Of a stretch of 64,000 bases of DNA, positions 12,806 through 22,555 are shown in pieces. Every line of letters begins with the position of its first letter. The stretch's first letter is position 1. The notes under the pieces are model-generated. The model saw only the letters and a list, made by a program, of their open reading frames with translations, did not search any database and was not told the origin of the DNA. This DNA is from Patagioenas fasciata (taxonomy: Eukaryota > Chordata > Aves > Columbiformes > Columbidae), in NCBI RefSeq assembly GCF_037038585.1, contig NW_027288732.1:2790001-2854000 (forward strand), in the 5' to 3' direction. Position numbers and translations under genes: made by a program.

Positions 12806-14280
12806 TGGTGTTATCTGGTTTGCTGAATGTGTGTCAGTTTGTGTTACTGTTAAGAGAAATGAGGTTCAATAGGAGGTTTGCGTCTCTTTTTAGTCCTGAG
12901 ATTTGCGGTGCGTCTTCGGAAGCTTTAGCAAAAAGCACTCCTAGCCGCTCGAGAAAAGGCAAAACAGCCAAAGCTGCTGCTGCAGCCACTGCCCCCCCAA
13001 CCGCGGCTTCGCAGGCTGAAGCTACAGCTCCTCCGCATTTCTCCTCTGCCAAGGTCGCTGCAGATAACGTTACTTCTCCAGCCTCAAAGACTAACAAGGC
13101 AGCCCCCCCGTTTTCACACACTGGGCACTGTTGCTGCTGTAACCACAGCAATCACTGTGACAGTCATTCAGATTCTGAAAATGAATCAGATGATGGTGAA
13201 CCCATATCAGCATCAGTTGCTGGTTGTAAGAAAGTCACTAGAAAGACTACCCGTGCAGCAGGTGATGGCACAGGGCCAACATCAACCCAAGAGGCATCAT
13301 CAGGACAGGGAGGAGATGAAGTGACCACCACTCGGTCCTTTTCTCCAGGTGAGCTGAGAGATCTGCGAAAAGACTTTAGTCGTCGTGAAGGCGAGAATAT
13401 TTTAACCTGGCTGCTGCGATGCTGGGACAATGGGGCAGAAACAATTGAATTAGAAGGTGGTGAAGCCAGGCAGCTGGGATCTCTGTCAAAAGATTCCACC
13501 ATTGATAGGGCAATTTCAAGAGAGTCTAATGCCGCTACTCTCTGGACCCGACTCCTGCAGCTATGAAAGTCAGATTTCCCTACAAGGAAGATTGTATATC
13601 CACGTTAGGGAAATGGAATACTATGGAGAGAGGTATCCAGTTCCTGAGAGAATTAGCTGCGCGAGAGATCATCTATCTAGGACCAAACAGCCAAGAGGGG
13701 ACAGACCCAGATAGAATCAATTGTACAAAATCTATGTGGCGCAGATTTGTACAAAGTGCACCACCTGCATATGCTAAGTCATTGGCAGGAATGGTCTGGT
13801 CAGCTAGAGGTGCACAAGAAATTAATGAAGTGATTGAGCAGCTCCGGTACTTTGAGGACAGCCTTGCTGGTTCTCTACGGGCTTGTGTCTCCGCTGTGGA
13901 GAAACTGTGTGAAAAATCTGATGACCGGTTTGAAAAGCTGTTGCAAGAAATCAAAGAGCTCAGAGAAGACTCGTACCGTTCACGACCTGCACAAACCTAT
14001 GTTTCAGCTGTTAGGAGAAGGCGTTTCCAATCTCGAGAGAGAGGGCAGAGGCAGCCCACAAAAAGAGGTTGACTGTGGTTCTTCCTACATGAGCAGGGAG
14101 AAAACATGAATAAGTGGCATGGAAGGCCTACCTCAGAACTTCAGGAACGAGTACGTGAGATAAAAGGAAAAACTCCTAGGAAGGTGGCTGCTCCAGTTTA
14201 CAAAAGGAGCAGAAGAGATTCTGATGCTCTTGAAGGAACCTCTAATTCACACCCAGAGACTGTGCAAAACAGGAATTAGA
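12784..14280 (+). pseudogene. gag of the ERV-L-like provirus, frame-disrupted
   Basis: The first part (12,784-13,566) has a hydrophobic start, an Ala/Pro/Ser/Lys-rich linker, an unusual Cys/His cluster near 13,125-13,170 followed by an acidic Ser/Glu/Asp stretch, and the start of a capsid-like domain (SPGELRDLRKDF near 13,345). The frame then shifts: the capsid-like part continues from 13,563 to a TGA at 14,070-14,072, with Arg-rich C-terminal sequence before it. Similarity-like sequence goes on to a TAG at 14,277-14,279. No CCHC zinc knuckle is seen. The gene is therefore broken by one frame change and a stop. Confidence 0.7.
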
Positions 14281-14289
14281 GGTGCCCTG

Positions 14290-14783
14290 CCTCCAACCAG
14301 GTGGAGGAAAGGGATAACAGAGTCTATTGGACTGTACAAATACTATGGCCTGGTACAACACAACCCCAGGAGTACAAAGCTTTAGTGGACACTGGTGCTC
14401 AGTGCACAATAATTCCTTCTAATTATAAAGGAACACAATCCATCAATATTGTTGGAGTGACTGGGGGATCCCAGGAACTGACTGTTGTAGAGGCTGAAAT
14501 GAGCTTAACTGGAAAAAACTGGCAAAAGCATCCCATTGTGACTGGTCCAGATGCTCCGTGCATCCTTGGCATAGACCACCTCAGGAGAGGGTATTTTAAG
14601 GACCCAAAAGGGTATAGGTGGGCATTTGGTACAGCAGCTGTGGACACTGAGAAAATTGAACAGCTGTCTGATTTGCCTGGTCTTTCAGATGACCCTTCTG
14701 TTGTAGGACTGCTGATGGTTGACAGTCAGCAGGTGCCAATTGCTACCACGACGGTGCATCGCCGGCAATATCGCACCAGTTGA
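14290..14783 (+). pseudogene. Retroviral aspartic protease region (pro)
   Basis: An open frame to 14,783 carries the aspartic protease signature LVDTGAQCTII near 14,385, with the catalytic Asp in DTGA, and the flap/C-terminal motif ILGIDHLRRG near 14,570. The enzyme would cleave Gag and Gag-Pol as a homodimer. It is in the same frame as the preceding gag segment and the following RT segment, separated by TAG (14,277) and TGA (14,781). The catalytic motif itself is intact. Confidence 0.75.
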
Positions 14784-15290
14784 GACTCTTTGATTCCTAT
14801 CCAGAAGCTGATCTGTCAATTGGAAAGCCAGGGTGTGATCAGTAAGACTCGCTCACCTTTTAACAGCCCAATCTGGCCAGTGCGTCAGTCTAGTGATGAG
14901 TGGAGACCAACTGTAGACTATGGTGGCCTGGATGAAGTTACACCGCCACTGAGTGCTGCTGTGCCTGATGTGTTGAAATGCAGTTTGAACTGGAGTCAAA
15001 GGCAGTGAAGTGCGATGCTACAATTGACATTGCTAATGCATTTTTCTCTATTCCTGTAGCAGCAGAGTGCAGGCCGCAGTTTGCTTTCACCTGGAGGGGC
15101 ATCCAGTACACATGGAATCGCTTGCCCCAGGGGTGGAAACACAGTGCTACCATCTGCCATGGACTGATCCAGACCACGCTGGAGCAAGGTGAAGCTCCAG
15201 AACACTTGCAATATATTGATGACATCATCGTATGGGGCGACACAGTGAAAGAAGTCTTCCAGAAAGGTGAGAGAATAATGAAGACACTGA
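14784..15290 (+). pseudogene. Reverse transcriptase fragment (pol), truncated
   Basis: The RT fingers region runs in one frame (14,790-15,008; motif GVISKTRSPFNSPIWPV). The frame changes near 14,975 and the palm continues in another, with DIANAFFSIPV holding the first catalytic Asp and YIDDIIVWGD holding the YxDD pair near 15,210. Sequence recognisable as RT stops around 15,265-15,290, shortly after YIDD. Thumb, RNase H and integrase are missing. The element cannot make an active enzyme. Confidence 0.8.
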
Positions 15291-15332
15291 AGACAATGAT
15301 CCTGGTGCTTTTTCTCAGTCTCTTCTCTTTTG
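15278..15332 (+). CDS. SUN gene, candidate first coding exon (membrane segment)
   Basis: ATG at 15,278 opens a frame with a hydrophobic run (MILVLFLSLFSF) and ends at a consensus donor G|GTGAGT in phase 1, compatible with the next exon. A type II signal-anchor of this kind is expected in SUN proteins. The frame is also open upstream through the RT fragment, so the start could lie in retroviral sequence and ATG 15,278 itself may be ERV-derived. Confidence 0.5.
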
Positions 15333-18300
15333 GTGAGTCTCTGCAGAGCTCCCACCTGAGGTCGGTCCTTTAGGAGGTACTCGGGGCTCCATCCTGCCCT
15401 GTTCCGCTTCCCCTGCTGTGAGCAGAGGAGCTCAGCTAAGAGCAGAAAGTCCCCAGCAGAGCTGTGCCAGTCCCTGCTCCAGCAGGACGGGTGTGGGTGA
15501 GGAAGGGCTGAGTTGCCTTCCCCAGGAGGGCTGAGCCAGTTCTCTTCAGCCCAGGGAGAGGCCGTGGCTGAGCTCTCCTGCCCCAGGAGCTGAGAATCTT
15601 CTGCAGGACAAGGAGCACAGTCCAGGGCAGGGCACGTCCATCTATTGCGGAGCCCGTATGCCATGATGGCCACTGTCAAAGACAACAAGAGGAGACACAA
15701 CTATGGCACTTGGGAGAGACACAGAAAGGGGAACGGGCAGCCCAAGGCATAACACAGCCTTAGATCGAGTTCTAAGCTCTGGTGTGTGTCTGACAGGTGT
15801 TTACCACGTGGGACAACTCGGTACCTTAACCTGGAGCACCGCACCAGAGTTGGGAGACCTCAGCGCAACCATCTCCCTGCCCATCCAGCTCCATGAGCTC
15901 CAGGAACAGCTTTACCATCTGCGCTGGAGCACAAAGGATGTGGTTGAGTGGGCTCTGCAGGAAGGACTGAAGAAGGCAAAGCTCCCAGGCTTTACCGGAC
16001 GGGTAAGGGCACAAGGCAGAAGGATCTACTCAGGGGTTTTATCCTCCCTCGGCACGTATCCTGCTCCATTCCCTGCCACAGCCAACAGGCTGGTGCTGCT
16101 GGAACAAGTGCTGCCATGGCCACGCTTCCTTTTCCTGTTACTCCACACTTCCTTATGGGGAAGAGAGAGCATGACGGGAATGACAGCTGTCTGAGGCAAA
16201 CCTTCCTCTGCGCCCAGATCTCGGGTCCTCCTCAAGGGAGGACTGGAAAGAAAGAATGGTCTCAAAGGTCCAGAGTTAAGCCAGGCCTATCTCATGCCCA
16301 GAAGGCTTATCTGTCTGTGCTGCCTGGCCTGGGGCTCTCCACAGAAAAAGCCCCTTCCCGGAGTTCCAGCATTCAGAGCACTGGAGTGAGCAGCCCCCTG
16401 TTCTGATCCCGTCAATCGAAGCACAGCAAACCTGGGACGCTTCCAGGCAATGTGGGCGTTCCTTCCATCTGAGATGGGCCTTGTCCCCGTTCACCTTGGC
16501 TGGCCTTGCAGGGGAGCTGCTTGCCCCGGTCCTTTTCCTTCCAACAGGCGCTCTCCTTTGTGTTCCTTCCCAGGTTGTTCAGGAGATCATCAATCAAGCC
16601 CTGGAGAAGCTGGAGGAAATCCTGGTCCCGATGGCTGATTACGCCCTGAAATCAGCAGGTGCCGTGACATTATACAAACAAACCAGTTCCAGAGCGCTTC
16701 CTGTCCAAATTAAACAGATTGGCATTGGAACGTGCCCAGGGGTAGAAGAGAAGGGGCGAGAAGTCAAGGGTCACCTCATGCCCTAAAAGTGCACCCGCTG
16801 ACAGAGCCTGTCAGACTCCATGGGAAGAACAGAAAGCCTGGTTCATGTTCTTGTCTTTTTCCATGGCCCCATATGACAGTTTGCTGACTCCCTGCTGTGT
16901 GTTCCAGAGGGGTCGTGCCAGTAAGAAAGAGGGGAACCCACTGCAGGACGCGGATGACAAGTGAGAAGCCTTTTCCAAGTCAACAGTGCAATATTCCTCC
17001 TGACACTGTCCGATAATTGTCCTCATGTTTGAATTTCCAGGGGCAGCTGTCATCCATTCAACGACTGCTCCATCACTGCGGAATGCCAACGCCAAACTCT
17101 TCTTGTATTCGCTGCCGGTGATGGATTACATGAGGTCTCCTGAGCTGATTCTGGAGGTAGGTGCACCAAGAAGCTGTAGAACAATGGTCGGGAGAATGAA
17201 GAACACGCTGCTCAGAGTTGCCTTTCCCCATTTTTGCTCCTCGAAGCTGCTTCTCCTGCTCTCCTCCTGTGTCTCCCTGCTGTTTCCTCTCCCAGAGTGC
17301 CCCAGGTTCTCTGCGGGAGCTTCTGCCAGGCCAGGCTGCTCCTGCAGTCTGTGTCTGCCCAGTCGCTGTGCAAACTGTCAGCACGGCACAGAACGGGAAT
17401 GGCAGAGGAGCCTGCAGAGCTCTGGGATGTGCTCTCAGTGAGCATCAGCGGGTGCTGAGAGCCTGCACAGCTGGAGGGCCCCACATTGGGCTCTGAAGCC
17501 GTCCTGGCCCTGCTGCTGAGCTGCCTGCGCAGTCTGAAGAGCCGGCTGGTGCCAGTGGAAGGAGCTGGGAGTGGATGAGAGGGAGCAAGTGCTTCCCCTG
17601 GCAGGGACGCTTCATCCAGGGGGGCCACCATCCCTTGGTTGTTCTTGGTGAGGGCTCTGGACTGGGAGAGGCCGCTGAGCTTCTACAAGTAGCGCAACCA
17701 GCTCCAAGCCATCGAAGGGCTTCTCTGCTGAAAGGGCCTTGGGATACATGAATTCTCACAACCGCTGCTCTGTTCAGTACCCACAGGGTCCAACTGAAGG
17801 CCCTGGTTGTGGTTCAGAGCAAAGCTGATTGGTCAAATAAGTTCTTAATCCTCTGATGCTTATAGTGGGAGTGAGAACCAGAGCAATGTTCTCCATGTGA
17901 ATGTAGTTTCTTCTTGTCCTTTCAGCCAGAAAATCATCCTGGCATCTGCTGGCCCTTCCCAGGAAGTCAGGGGCATGTGTTCATCAAGCTGTCCATGCCA
18001 GTCGTTCCCAGAGCCATCACCATGGCCCATGTCTCAGGGACAGCGTTCCATGGAGAAAGCATCTCCGGAGCTCCAAAGGACTTTGCTGTCTATGTAAGTG
18101 ATTTCTCTGGGGGTTGCACAGCATTGCTAAGCAGGTGATGAAGATGGGTGAGGGATTCTGGTGGCCTGGAACTTTCTCCTGTCACTCAGAACAAACAGGC
18201 TCCTTGGAGTTGCTTCCTTCCCATTGTATTCCCCTTTTATTCAATGTACCACTTGAAGTTTCTGGGGCAAGATGCTACTCCAGGAGCCACAAGGAAAAGG

Positions 18301-18681
18301 AGCTGGACAGTGCATGGTCCTAAAACTTCTTGGCTTCCAACCCCAGTGGCATTTGTGATCCTCAGGTCACCTTCCTCTCACTGGGAGCGTCTGCTCCTTT
18401 TCTGACAGGTAGCCTGAACTTGTTGAGTGGGCAAATGTGACATGCTGCCCACCTGCAGCTTCTCGTCTTTTCCTTGTCCTCATCATCCTTGGACTACGTA
18501 GCTGAAATAACCCCGTACTTCACCAACTGAAGTTCCGTCTTCCATGGTGCACCAGACGCTCTTTTTTTCTCCACCCATCTCTCTGTAGGGCTTCAAGGAA
18601 GAAGACAAGGAGCAGGGAGCGTTCCTGGGACAGTTCACTTTCCTGGCGGCGCTGAATCCCAGTCAGACCTTCCAGCTGAAG
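15278..18681 (+). CDS. SUN-domain protein gene (six exons recognised; last exon not found)
   Basis: Six segments with good splice sites and matching phases join into one open frame of 241 codons: 15,278-15,332, 15,797-16,002, 16,574-16,658, 17,041-17,156, 17,926-18,093 and 18,589-18,681. Order: short hydrophobic membrane segment, luminal coiled-coil-like helix (LHELQEQLYHLR), the helix leading into the domain, then the SUN domain with MADYALKSAG, HPGICWPFPGSQGHVFIKL and SGAPKDFAVYGF. SUN proteins sit in the inner nuclear membrane and bind KASH peptides in the perinuclear space; short forms (SUN3, SUN5, SPAG4 type) are mostly testis proteins. The final SUN exon, which completes the domain and KASH groove, is not present before the minisatellite. 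This is either a 3'-truncated copy or a gene with a distant or altered last exon. Its first exon touches ERV sequence, so the true N terminus is uncertain. Confidence 0.75.
15797..16002 (+). CDS. SUN gene exon, luminal helix
   Basis: Acceptor 'tgacag' and donor GG|GTAAGG bound a 206-bp exon, entering in phase 1 and leaving in phase 0. It encodes a heptad-like segment with regularly spaced Leu (LPIQLHELQEQLYHLR) followed by STKDVVEWALQEGL, typical of the stalk that trimerises SUN proteins. Confidence 0.7.
16574..16658 (+). CDS. SUN gene exon, helix entering the SUN domain
   Basis: Acceptor 'cttcccag', donor CAG|GTGCCG. It encodes EIINQALEKLEEILVP and MADYALKSAG, the conserved alpha-helical lead-in and first residues of a SUN domain. 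Phase 0 in, phase 1 out. Confidence 0.75.
17041..17156 (+). CDS. SUN gene exon, SUN domain part 1
   Basis: Acceptor 'gaatttccag', donor GAG|GTAGGT. It encodes the first SUN strand after SAG and ends ...SPELILE, equivalent to the family's 'P..ILQP' step. Phase 1 in, phase 0 out. Confidence 0.78.
17926..18093 (+). CDS. SUN gene exon, SUN domain core
   Basis: Acceptor 'gtcctttcag', donor TAT|GTAAGT. It encodes PENHPGICWPFPGSQG, the hallmark of the family (HPG.CWAF.G..G), then VPRAITMAHVS and SGAPKDFAVY. This is the strongest evidence for the gene. Confidence 0.85.
18589..18681 (+). CDS. SUN gene exon, late SUN domain
   Basis: Acceptor 'tctctgtag', donor AAG|GTACGG. It encodes GFKEEDKEQGAFLGQFTF and ends SQTFQLK, the family's 'LG.F.Y...' and 'QTF.L' strands. 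One further exon carrying the C-terminal strands would be expected. A possible alternative end is an acceptor-like site before ATG 18,831 with 17 open codons to TAG 18,882, but these do not resemble a SUN C terminus. Confidence 0.8.
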
Positions 18682-18884
18682 GTACGGGGACACAGAGGGA
18701 GGAGAACTGGAGGAGAGGAGGAGAAATGCGGCTGGATGGGGAGAGGCTTCCCTGCCAAAGGGTACAGGCAGCCCTGTCCTTGAGCGTGTGCCATGCTGAC
18801 CTTTCTTCTGCTTTAACTTCCTGGTGGTAGATGCCTGGACTGCTGGTATTCTCTTTCATTTTGGGGCTAAACTTCAGTGCTTAG

Positions 18885-19154
18885 AAGCACCACAGCTGAA
18901 ACTGGAATCAGCTTGACTGTCTGGACCCCAAGTGCACACAAGCGGCCACATCCCGTAGGATGCACGACTGCTGGTCTGTCAGTTAGAGACCAGAAATACT
19001 GGGCTTCCTGAGGGTTCTGTTGGTGCGGGCAGTGAGTAGTGACAGGGGGGCCATTCTGTGTCCGTGTCTTTTGAGAGAAAGCAACAAGGCATATTGGGGC
19101 TGCCCATTGGGATAAAAGCCATTTTTGGAGCTTCCCATTGGGATTAAAGGCAGT
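18885..19154. other. No gene seen
   Basis: The segment between the last SUN exon region and the minisatellite shows no exon, repeat or RNA that I can recognise. Its last 60 bases contain two copies of a 'cccattgggat(a/t)aaa' phrase that grade into the decamer array. Confidence 0.5.
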
Positions 19155-19725
19155 TTTAAGGTTCCCCGTTGATCTCCATTGAACCCCACTGACTCTAATT
19201 GACTCCCATTGACTCCTATTTATCCCCATTGACTCCCCTTGACGCCCATTGAATCCCATGGATTCACATTGATCCCCATTGACCCCCATTGATCCCCATT
19301 GACCCCCATTGATTCCCATTGATCCCCATTTGACTCCCATTGACTCTCATTGAATACCATAGAACCCCATTGACTCCCATTGACTCTCATTGAATACCAT
19401 AGAACCCCATTGACTCCCATTGACTCCCATTTATCCCATCGACCCCCACTGACTCTCATTGACCCCCATTTATCCCCATTGACTTCCATGGACTCCCGTA
19501 GACCCCCATTGACTCTCATTGACTCCCATTGACCCCATTGACCCCCACTTATCCCCATTGACCCCCATTGACTCCCATAGACCCCCACTGACTCTCATTG
19601 TCCTCCATTGACTCCCATTGACCCGATTGACCCCCATTGATTCCCATTGACTCCCACTGACTCCCATTAACTCCCATTGACCCCCACTGACTACCATAGA
19701 ACCCCATTGACCCCCATTGAGAAAT
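19155..19725. repeat. Decamer minisatellite, CCCATTGACT type
   Basis: About 57 imperfect copies of a 10-bp unit, consensus CCCATTGACC/T, run for roughly 570 bp. Variants such as CCATAGAACC are interspersed. Because 30 bp equals 10 codons, the array gives open frames of degenerate decapeptide type on the minus strand, which have no meaning as genes. The minus strand has a GGG run in nearly every unit, which could favour G-quadruplexes. Confidence 0.95.
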
Positions 19726-19729
19726 TTGT

Positions 19730-19800
19730 TGGTTTCAAGTCTCCCCAGAGTAAAATTTGTCAGTTTTGAGTCTCCCCAGAGCAAAATCTGTCCGTTTTGA
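19730..19800. repeat. Short tandem repeat, about 31 bp x 2.3
   Basis: The phrase 'gtctccccagag' plus flanking 'aaaatttgt' recurs with a 31-bp period immediately to the right of the decamer array. A third partial copy (aaaatctgtccgttttgag) ends it. Confidence 0.75.
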
Positions 19801-20104
19801 GGTGAAGCAACTAAGGATCACCTGAATGGAACCATCTGTTGTTACCTGTTTTCACAAGAGGCAGAAGCTGCTTCAGCTGCCATCTTTCAGTCTGTTGCCG
19901 ATGAGAAAACGGAAGTGTGGTTTTTTTGTAAGAAGGCAACCTTAATAGGAAAGTGTGTTCATGGACTTTTTTGCCTCTCTGGGCACATATCGAGATAACA
20001 GCCCAGGAACAGCTACAGAGTGATTAGCAAAGCAATCCCAGGATACTTAAGAGATCCCATACCCACACCAGTCTGTCTTTCCTTTTCACCCGAGTTCCCC
20101 AAGC
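19801..20104. other. No gene seen
   Basis: Spacer between two minisatellites. No exon, RNA or known repeat was recognised. Confidence 0.5.
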
Positions 20105-20345
20105 CCCAAGGCCATAGAGACCCATAGAGACCCATACAGTACCATGGAGACCATAGAGACTGATAAAGACTATAGAGACCCATAGAGACCCACAGAGACC
20201 ATAGAGACTCATAGAGACCCATGGAGACCATAGAGACCCATAGAGAGCCATAGAGACCTATAGGTACCATAGAGACCCATAGAGACCCATAGGGAACATA
20301 GAGACCCATAGAAATCCATAGAGACCTTAGAGACCCACAGAGGCC
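20105..20345. repeat. Decamer minisatellite, CCCATAGAGA type (left block)
   Basis: About 24 copies of a 10-bp unit with consensus CCCATAGAGA. The unit differs from the neighbouring CCCATTGACC array at three of ten positions and appears related to it. Confidence 0.93.
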
Positions 20346-20609
20346 ACAGGGCAGCCATGTGCTCAGGGCGCTCCAGGGAGGAGAGAGCAGGACCAGTGCT
20401 TGGCATCCAGGACTGGTAGCAGCAATTTGTGCTCGGAGCTGGACCTTAGTCCATGTGCAAGCCCAGCACGGGTCCAGATACCAAACTGAGGGTGTCAGTT
20501 CATCCCCGGTGCCACACACACTCTTCCACCTTCTTCCATCGCCTCCTCCCGATGAGCTGTTTTCCAGACCCTTCCAGCTCAGCCCAGCTCAGGCACCCGC
20601 ACTCTGGCT
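20346..20609. other. Unique insert splitting the second decamer array
   Basis: About 264 bp of non-repetitive sequence separates two blocks of the same CCCATAGAGA decamer. It has no terminal inverted repeats or target duplication that I can see, so it may be either an insertion or an original flank between two blocks. Confidence 0.5.
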
Positions 20610-20765
20610 CAGACCCATAGAGACCCAGAGAGACCCATAGAGACCATAGAGACCCATAGAGACCTATAGAGACTCATAGAGATCCATAGAGACCCATAGA
20701 GGCCACAGAGAGCCGTAAACACTCATAGAGACCCACAGAGACCATGGAGACCCATAGAGACCCAC
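20610..20765. repeat. Decamer minisatellite, CCCATAGAGA type (right block)
   Basis: About 15 copies of the same 10-bp unit as at 20,105-20,345, with more variants toward the right end (cacagagagccgtaaac). Confidence 0.9.
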
Positions 20766-22555
20766 TCTGCGACTGCTGCTGTTCTCCGTGGGGCAGCGTG
20801 GTGCTCACCAGGCACAGCCAGAGCTGTTCCTGTTCCAGGAGAAGACTTCACACAGATCCTTGGTTCATGGTGACAGTTCCCACCAGCCATCCCGCTCTGG
20901 AAGATCCAGGTGCCACAGAGGGGACACTGACTGGTTGTCACTTGTTTTGCAGGAACAGGATTGACCAGCAGGAGGGAGGCAGGACCAGAGGGTCCATGAG
21001 GTCGGAAAGCACAGCAGACAGCTGGTACAGTCATGGTGACAGCAGAGGGAGAAGAGAAAGAGATGCAGTGACCTGGCTGGGACAATGCTGCTGATGTGAC
21101 ACCTGCCACACAAACACAGTGACAGATCCATCATCAGGTGATGCAGAAGGCAGACGTTAGAACACATGAAGCACCGTGGATCAGCTGGGGACCATCCAAA
21201 TTACATGTGGGAAGGATGATCTACCTGGTAACAAGAACATCGTCTGCCAAAGGCTGCAACAGGAGAGCGCTGGAAAATGAAAGATTAGATAATGTGGAGT
21301 AGCAGCTGACCGAACAATATCAAAACTAAGTACAAATTCTGGGTGGTTACCTATGGACATAACAAGACATGCGTAGAAAGAACTGAACAGGGAGAAAAAA
21401 TCAATTGGTATAATATGTGTGAAATGTGAACAGCACACAGAACACGCCCTCTTGGTAGAAACCAAAGCTGCACTATTTTAAGGAACACTTAACAAAGAAT
21501 TGTTGTTTTTACATCACTGAGGACCTGATGCCTGAGCCCAGCACGGGGGAAGGACCGAGAGACATCGGACTGTGAATCCTTAATGTAAAACACAATTCTT
21601 TCCCAGAATATATACTGATACCTGTATATATACTGATACCTGTATTGACAAGTTAATTTGGGGGAAGTGCAGCTAAAGTACCAAGAATCCATATTGATGA
21701 GGGGAAGGGTTATTGTATGCGCCGAGGGAGTCTGTAAACCTGAAGTACAAACCAATGGGAAACAGGGAGGGAAATTGTCGCCAGGATTTTGGGGAGATAT
21801 AAGCAGGGGCTTTCAGTCTCTATAGAGACAGACAGAGGCCTCGGTGGGTCCTGGAGGAGGTGGGAAAGGTGCCTGGGAGTGGGGAGAGCACGAGGAGATG
21901 AGGACAGAGGGGCAGACGGAGCAAAGAGCCGGTGTTGGCAGTGAGGACACTGCTGCTGTGCAGGGGCTGCTGGGGTCACAGCCCCAGAGCAGGGACAGAC
22001 ATGAACGGGCCATTGCCTTGTGCTGGTCCCTGGTGGAGCAGAAATCTCCCTGCAGCCTCTGGAGCTCCACGCAGGAGCAGTGTCGCCACCACCACGGTCC
22101 TTTCTGCACCCCTTGTTCCACCCCATGGACGTCAGGCTCAGGTCCCACACAATCCAACATGTCCTCACCAACCACCGCTCCCCTTCCCGCCCTTTGATGT
22201 CACACACAGACTGTTGCCCTCAGTCCATGGGCTGCCCCTGTGAAACGTCCATGAAATGTCACAACAGCCCGTTGAGCTCCTGGAGGCCGTGTCTTTGGGC
22301 TCCGTCTGTTCCGTGGCCACTCCGGACAGCACAGGTGTCGTTCCGTGGGGTCACGGGCACCAAACCCAGCTTGGGTGGGAACCAAGAGGGTCCCCTCGTG
22401 TTCAGGCCCAAAACGCTATCTGTAGCATCTGCCCGTCCTTTGAGTGCCCAGAGCCTCCTCCTTGGGACCAAATCCTCATGTTTAGGGTCCCAACGTGTCT
22501 TTTATCACCCACAGCCTTTGTTTAGAGCACACGACGTCGTTTTCAGGCGGAGCTC
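20766..22555. other. Intergenic segment with a possible LTR-like promoter
   Basis: No convincing gene. 21,210-21,830 is A/T-rich and ends with GATATAAGCAGGGGCTTTCAG near 21,796, which looks like the TATA/start region of a retroviral LTR reading right, but I see no paired termini. Open frames of 100-200 codons between 21,800 and 22,650 overlap on both strands, lack recognisable domains and are probably chance in GC-rich DNA. Confidence 0.4.

Larger units (their letters stand above)
11571..15290 (+). mobile_element. ERV-L-like provirus, 3'-truncated and broken
   Basis: The order is LTR (11,571-12,243), primer-binding site (12,250-12,267), a hydrophobic leader frame, gag, protease with DTGA active site, and the N-terminal part of reverse transcriptase up to the YIDD box. 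The gag and RT segments are of the avian ERV-L type. Homology ends near 15,290; RNase H, integrase, env and a 3' LTR are absent from the window. Coding is disrupted by frame changes near 13,560 and 14,975 and by in-frame stops at 14,070, 14,277 and 14,781, so it cannot encode working Gag-Pol. The 3' end abuts the first recognisable exon of the SUN-domain gene. Family assignment is by recognition of domains, not by a search. Confidence 0.85.

Noticed and set aside
16909..16960. Exon-like segment 'ggtcgtgccagtaagaaag...' with acceptor and donor between two SUN exons
   Set aside because: Including it would insert unrelated residues between SAG and the next SUN strand, and the main acceptor choice meets a stop. 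The flanking exons already join correctly.
18867..19784. Minus-strand frames of 104-157 codons rich in Gly, Trp, Ser, Met and Asn
   Set aside because: They are translations of the decamer array; the 10-bp unit gives a 10-residue periodic peptide automatically.
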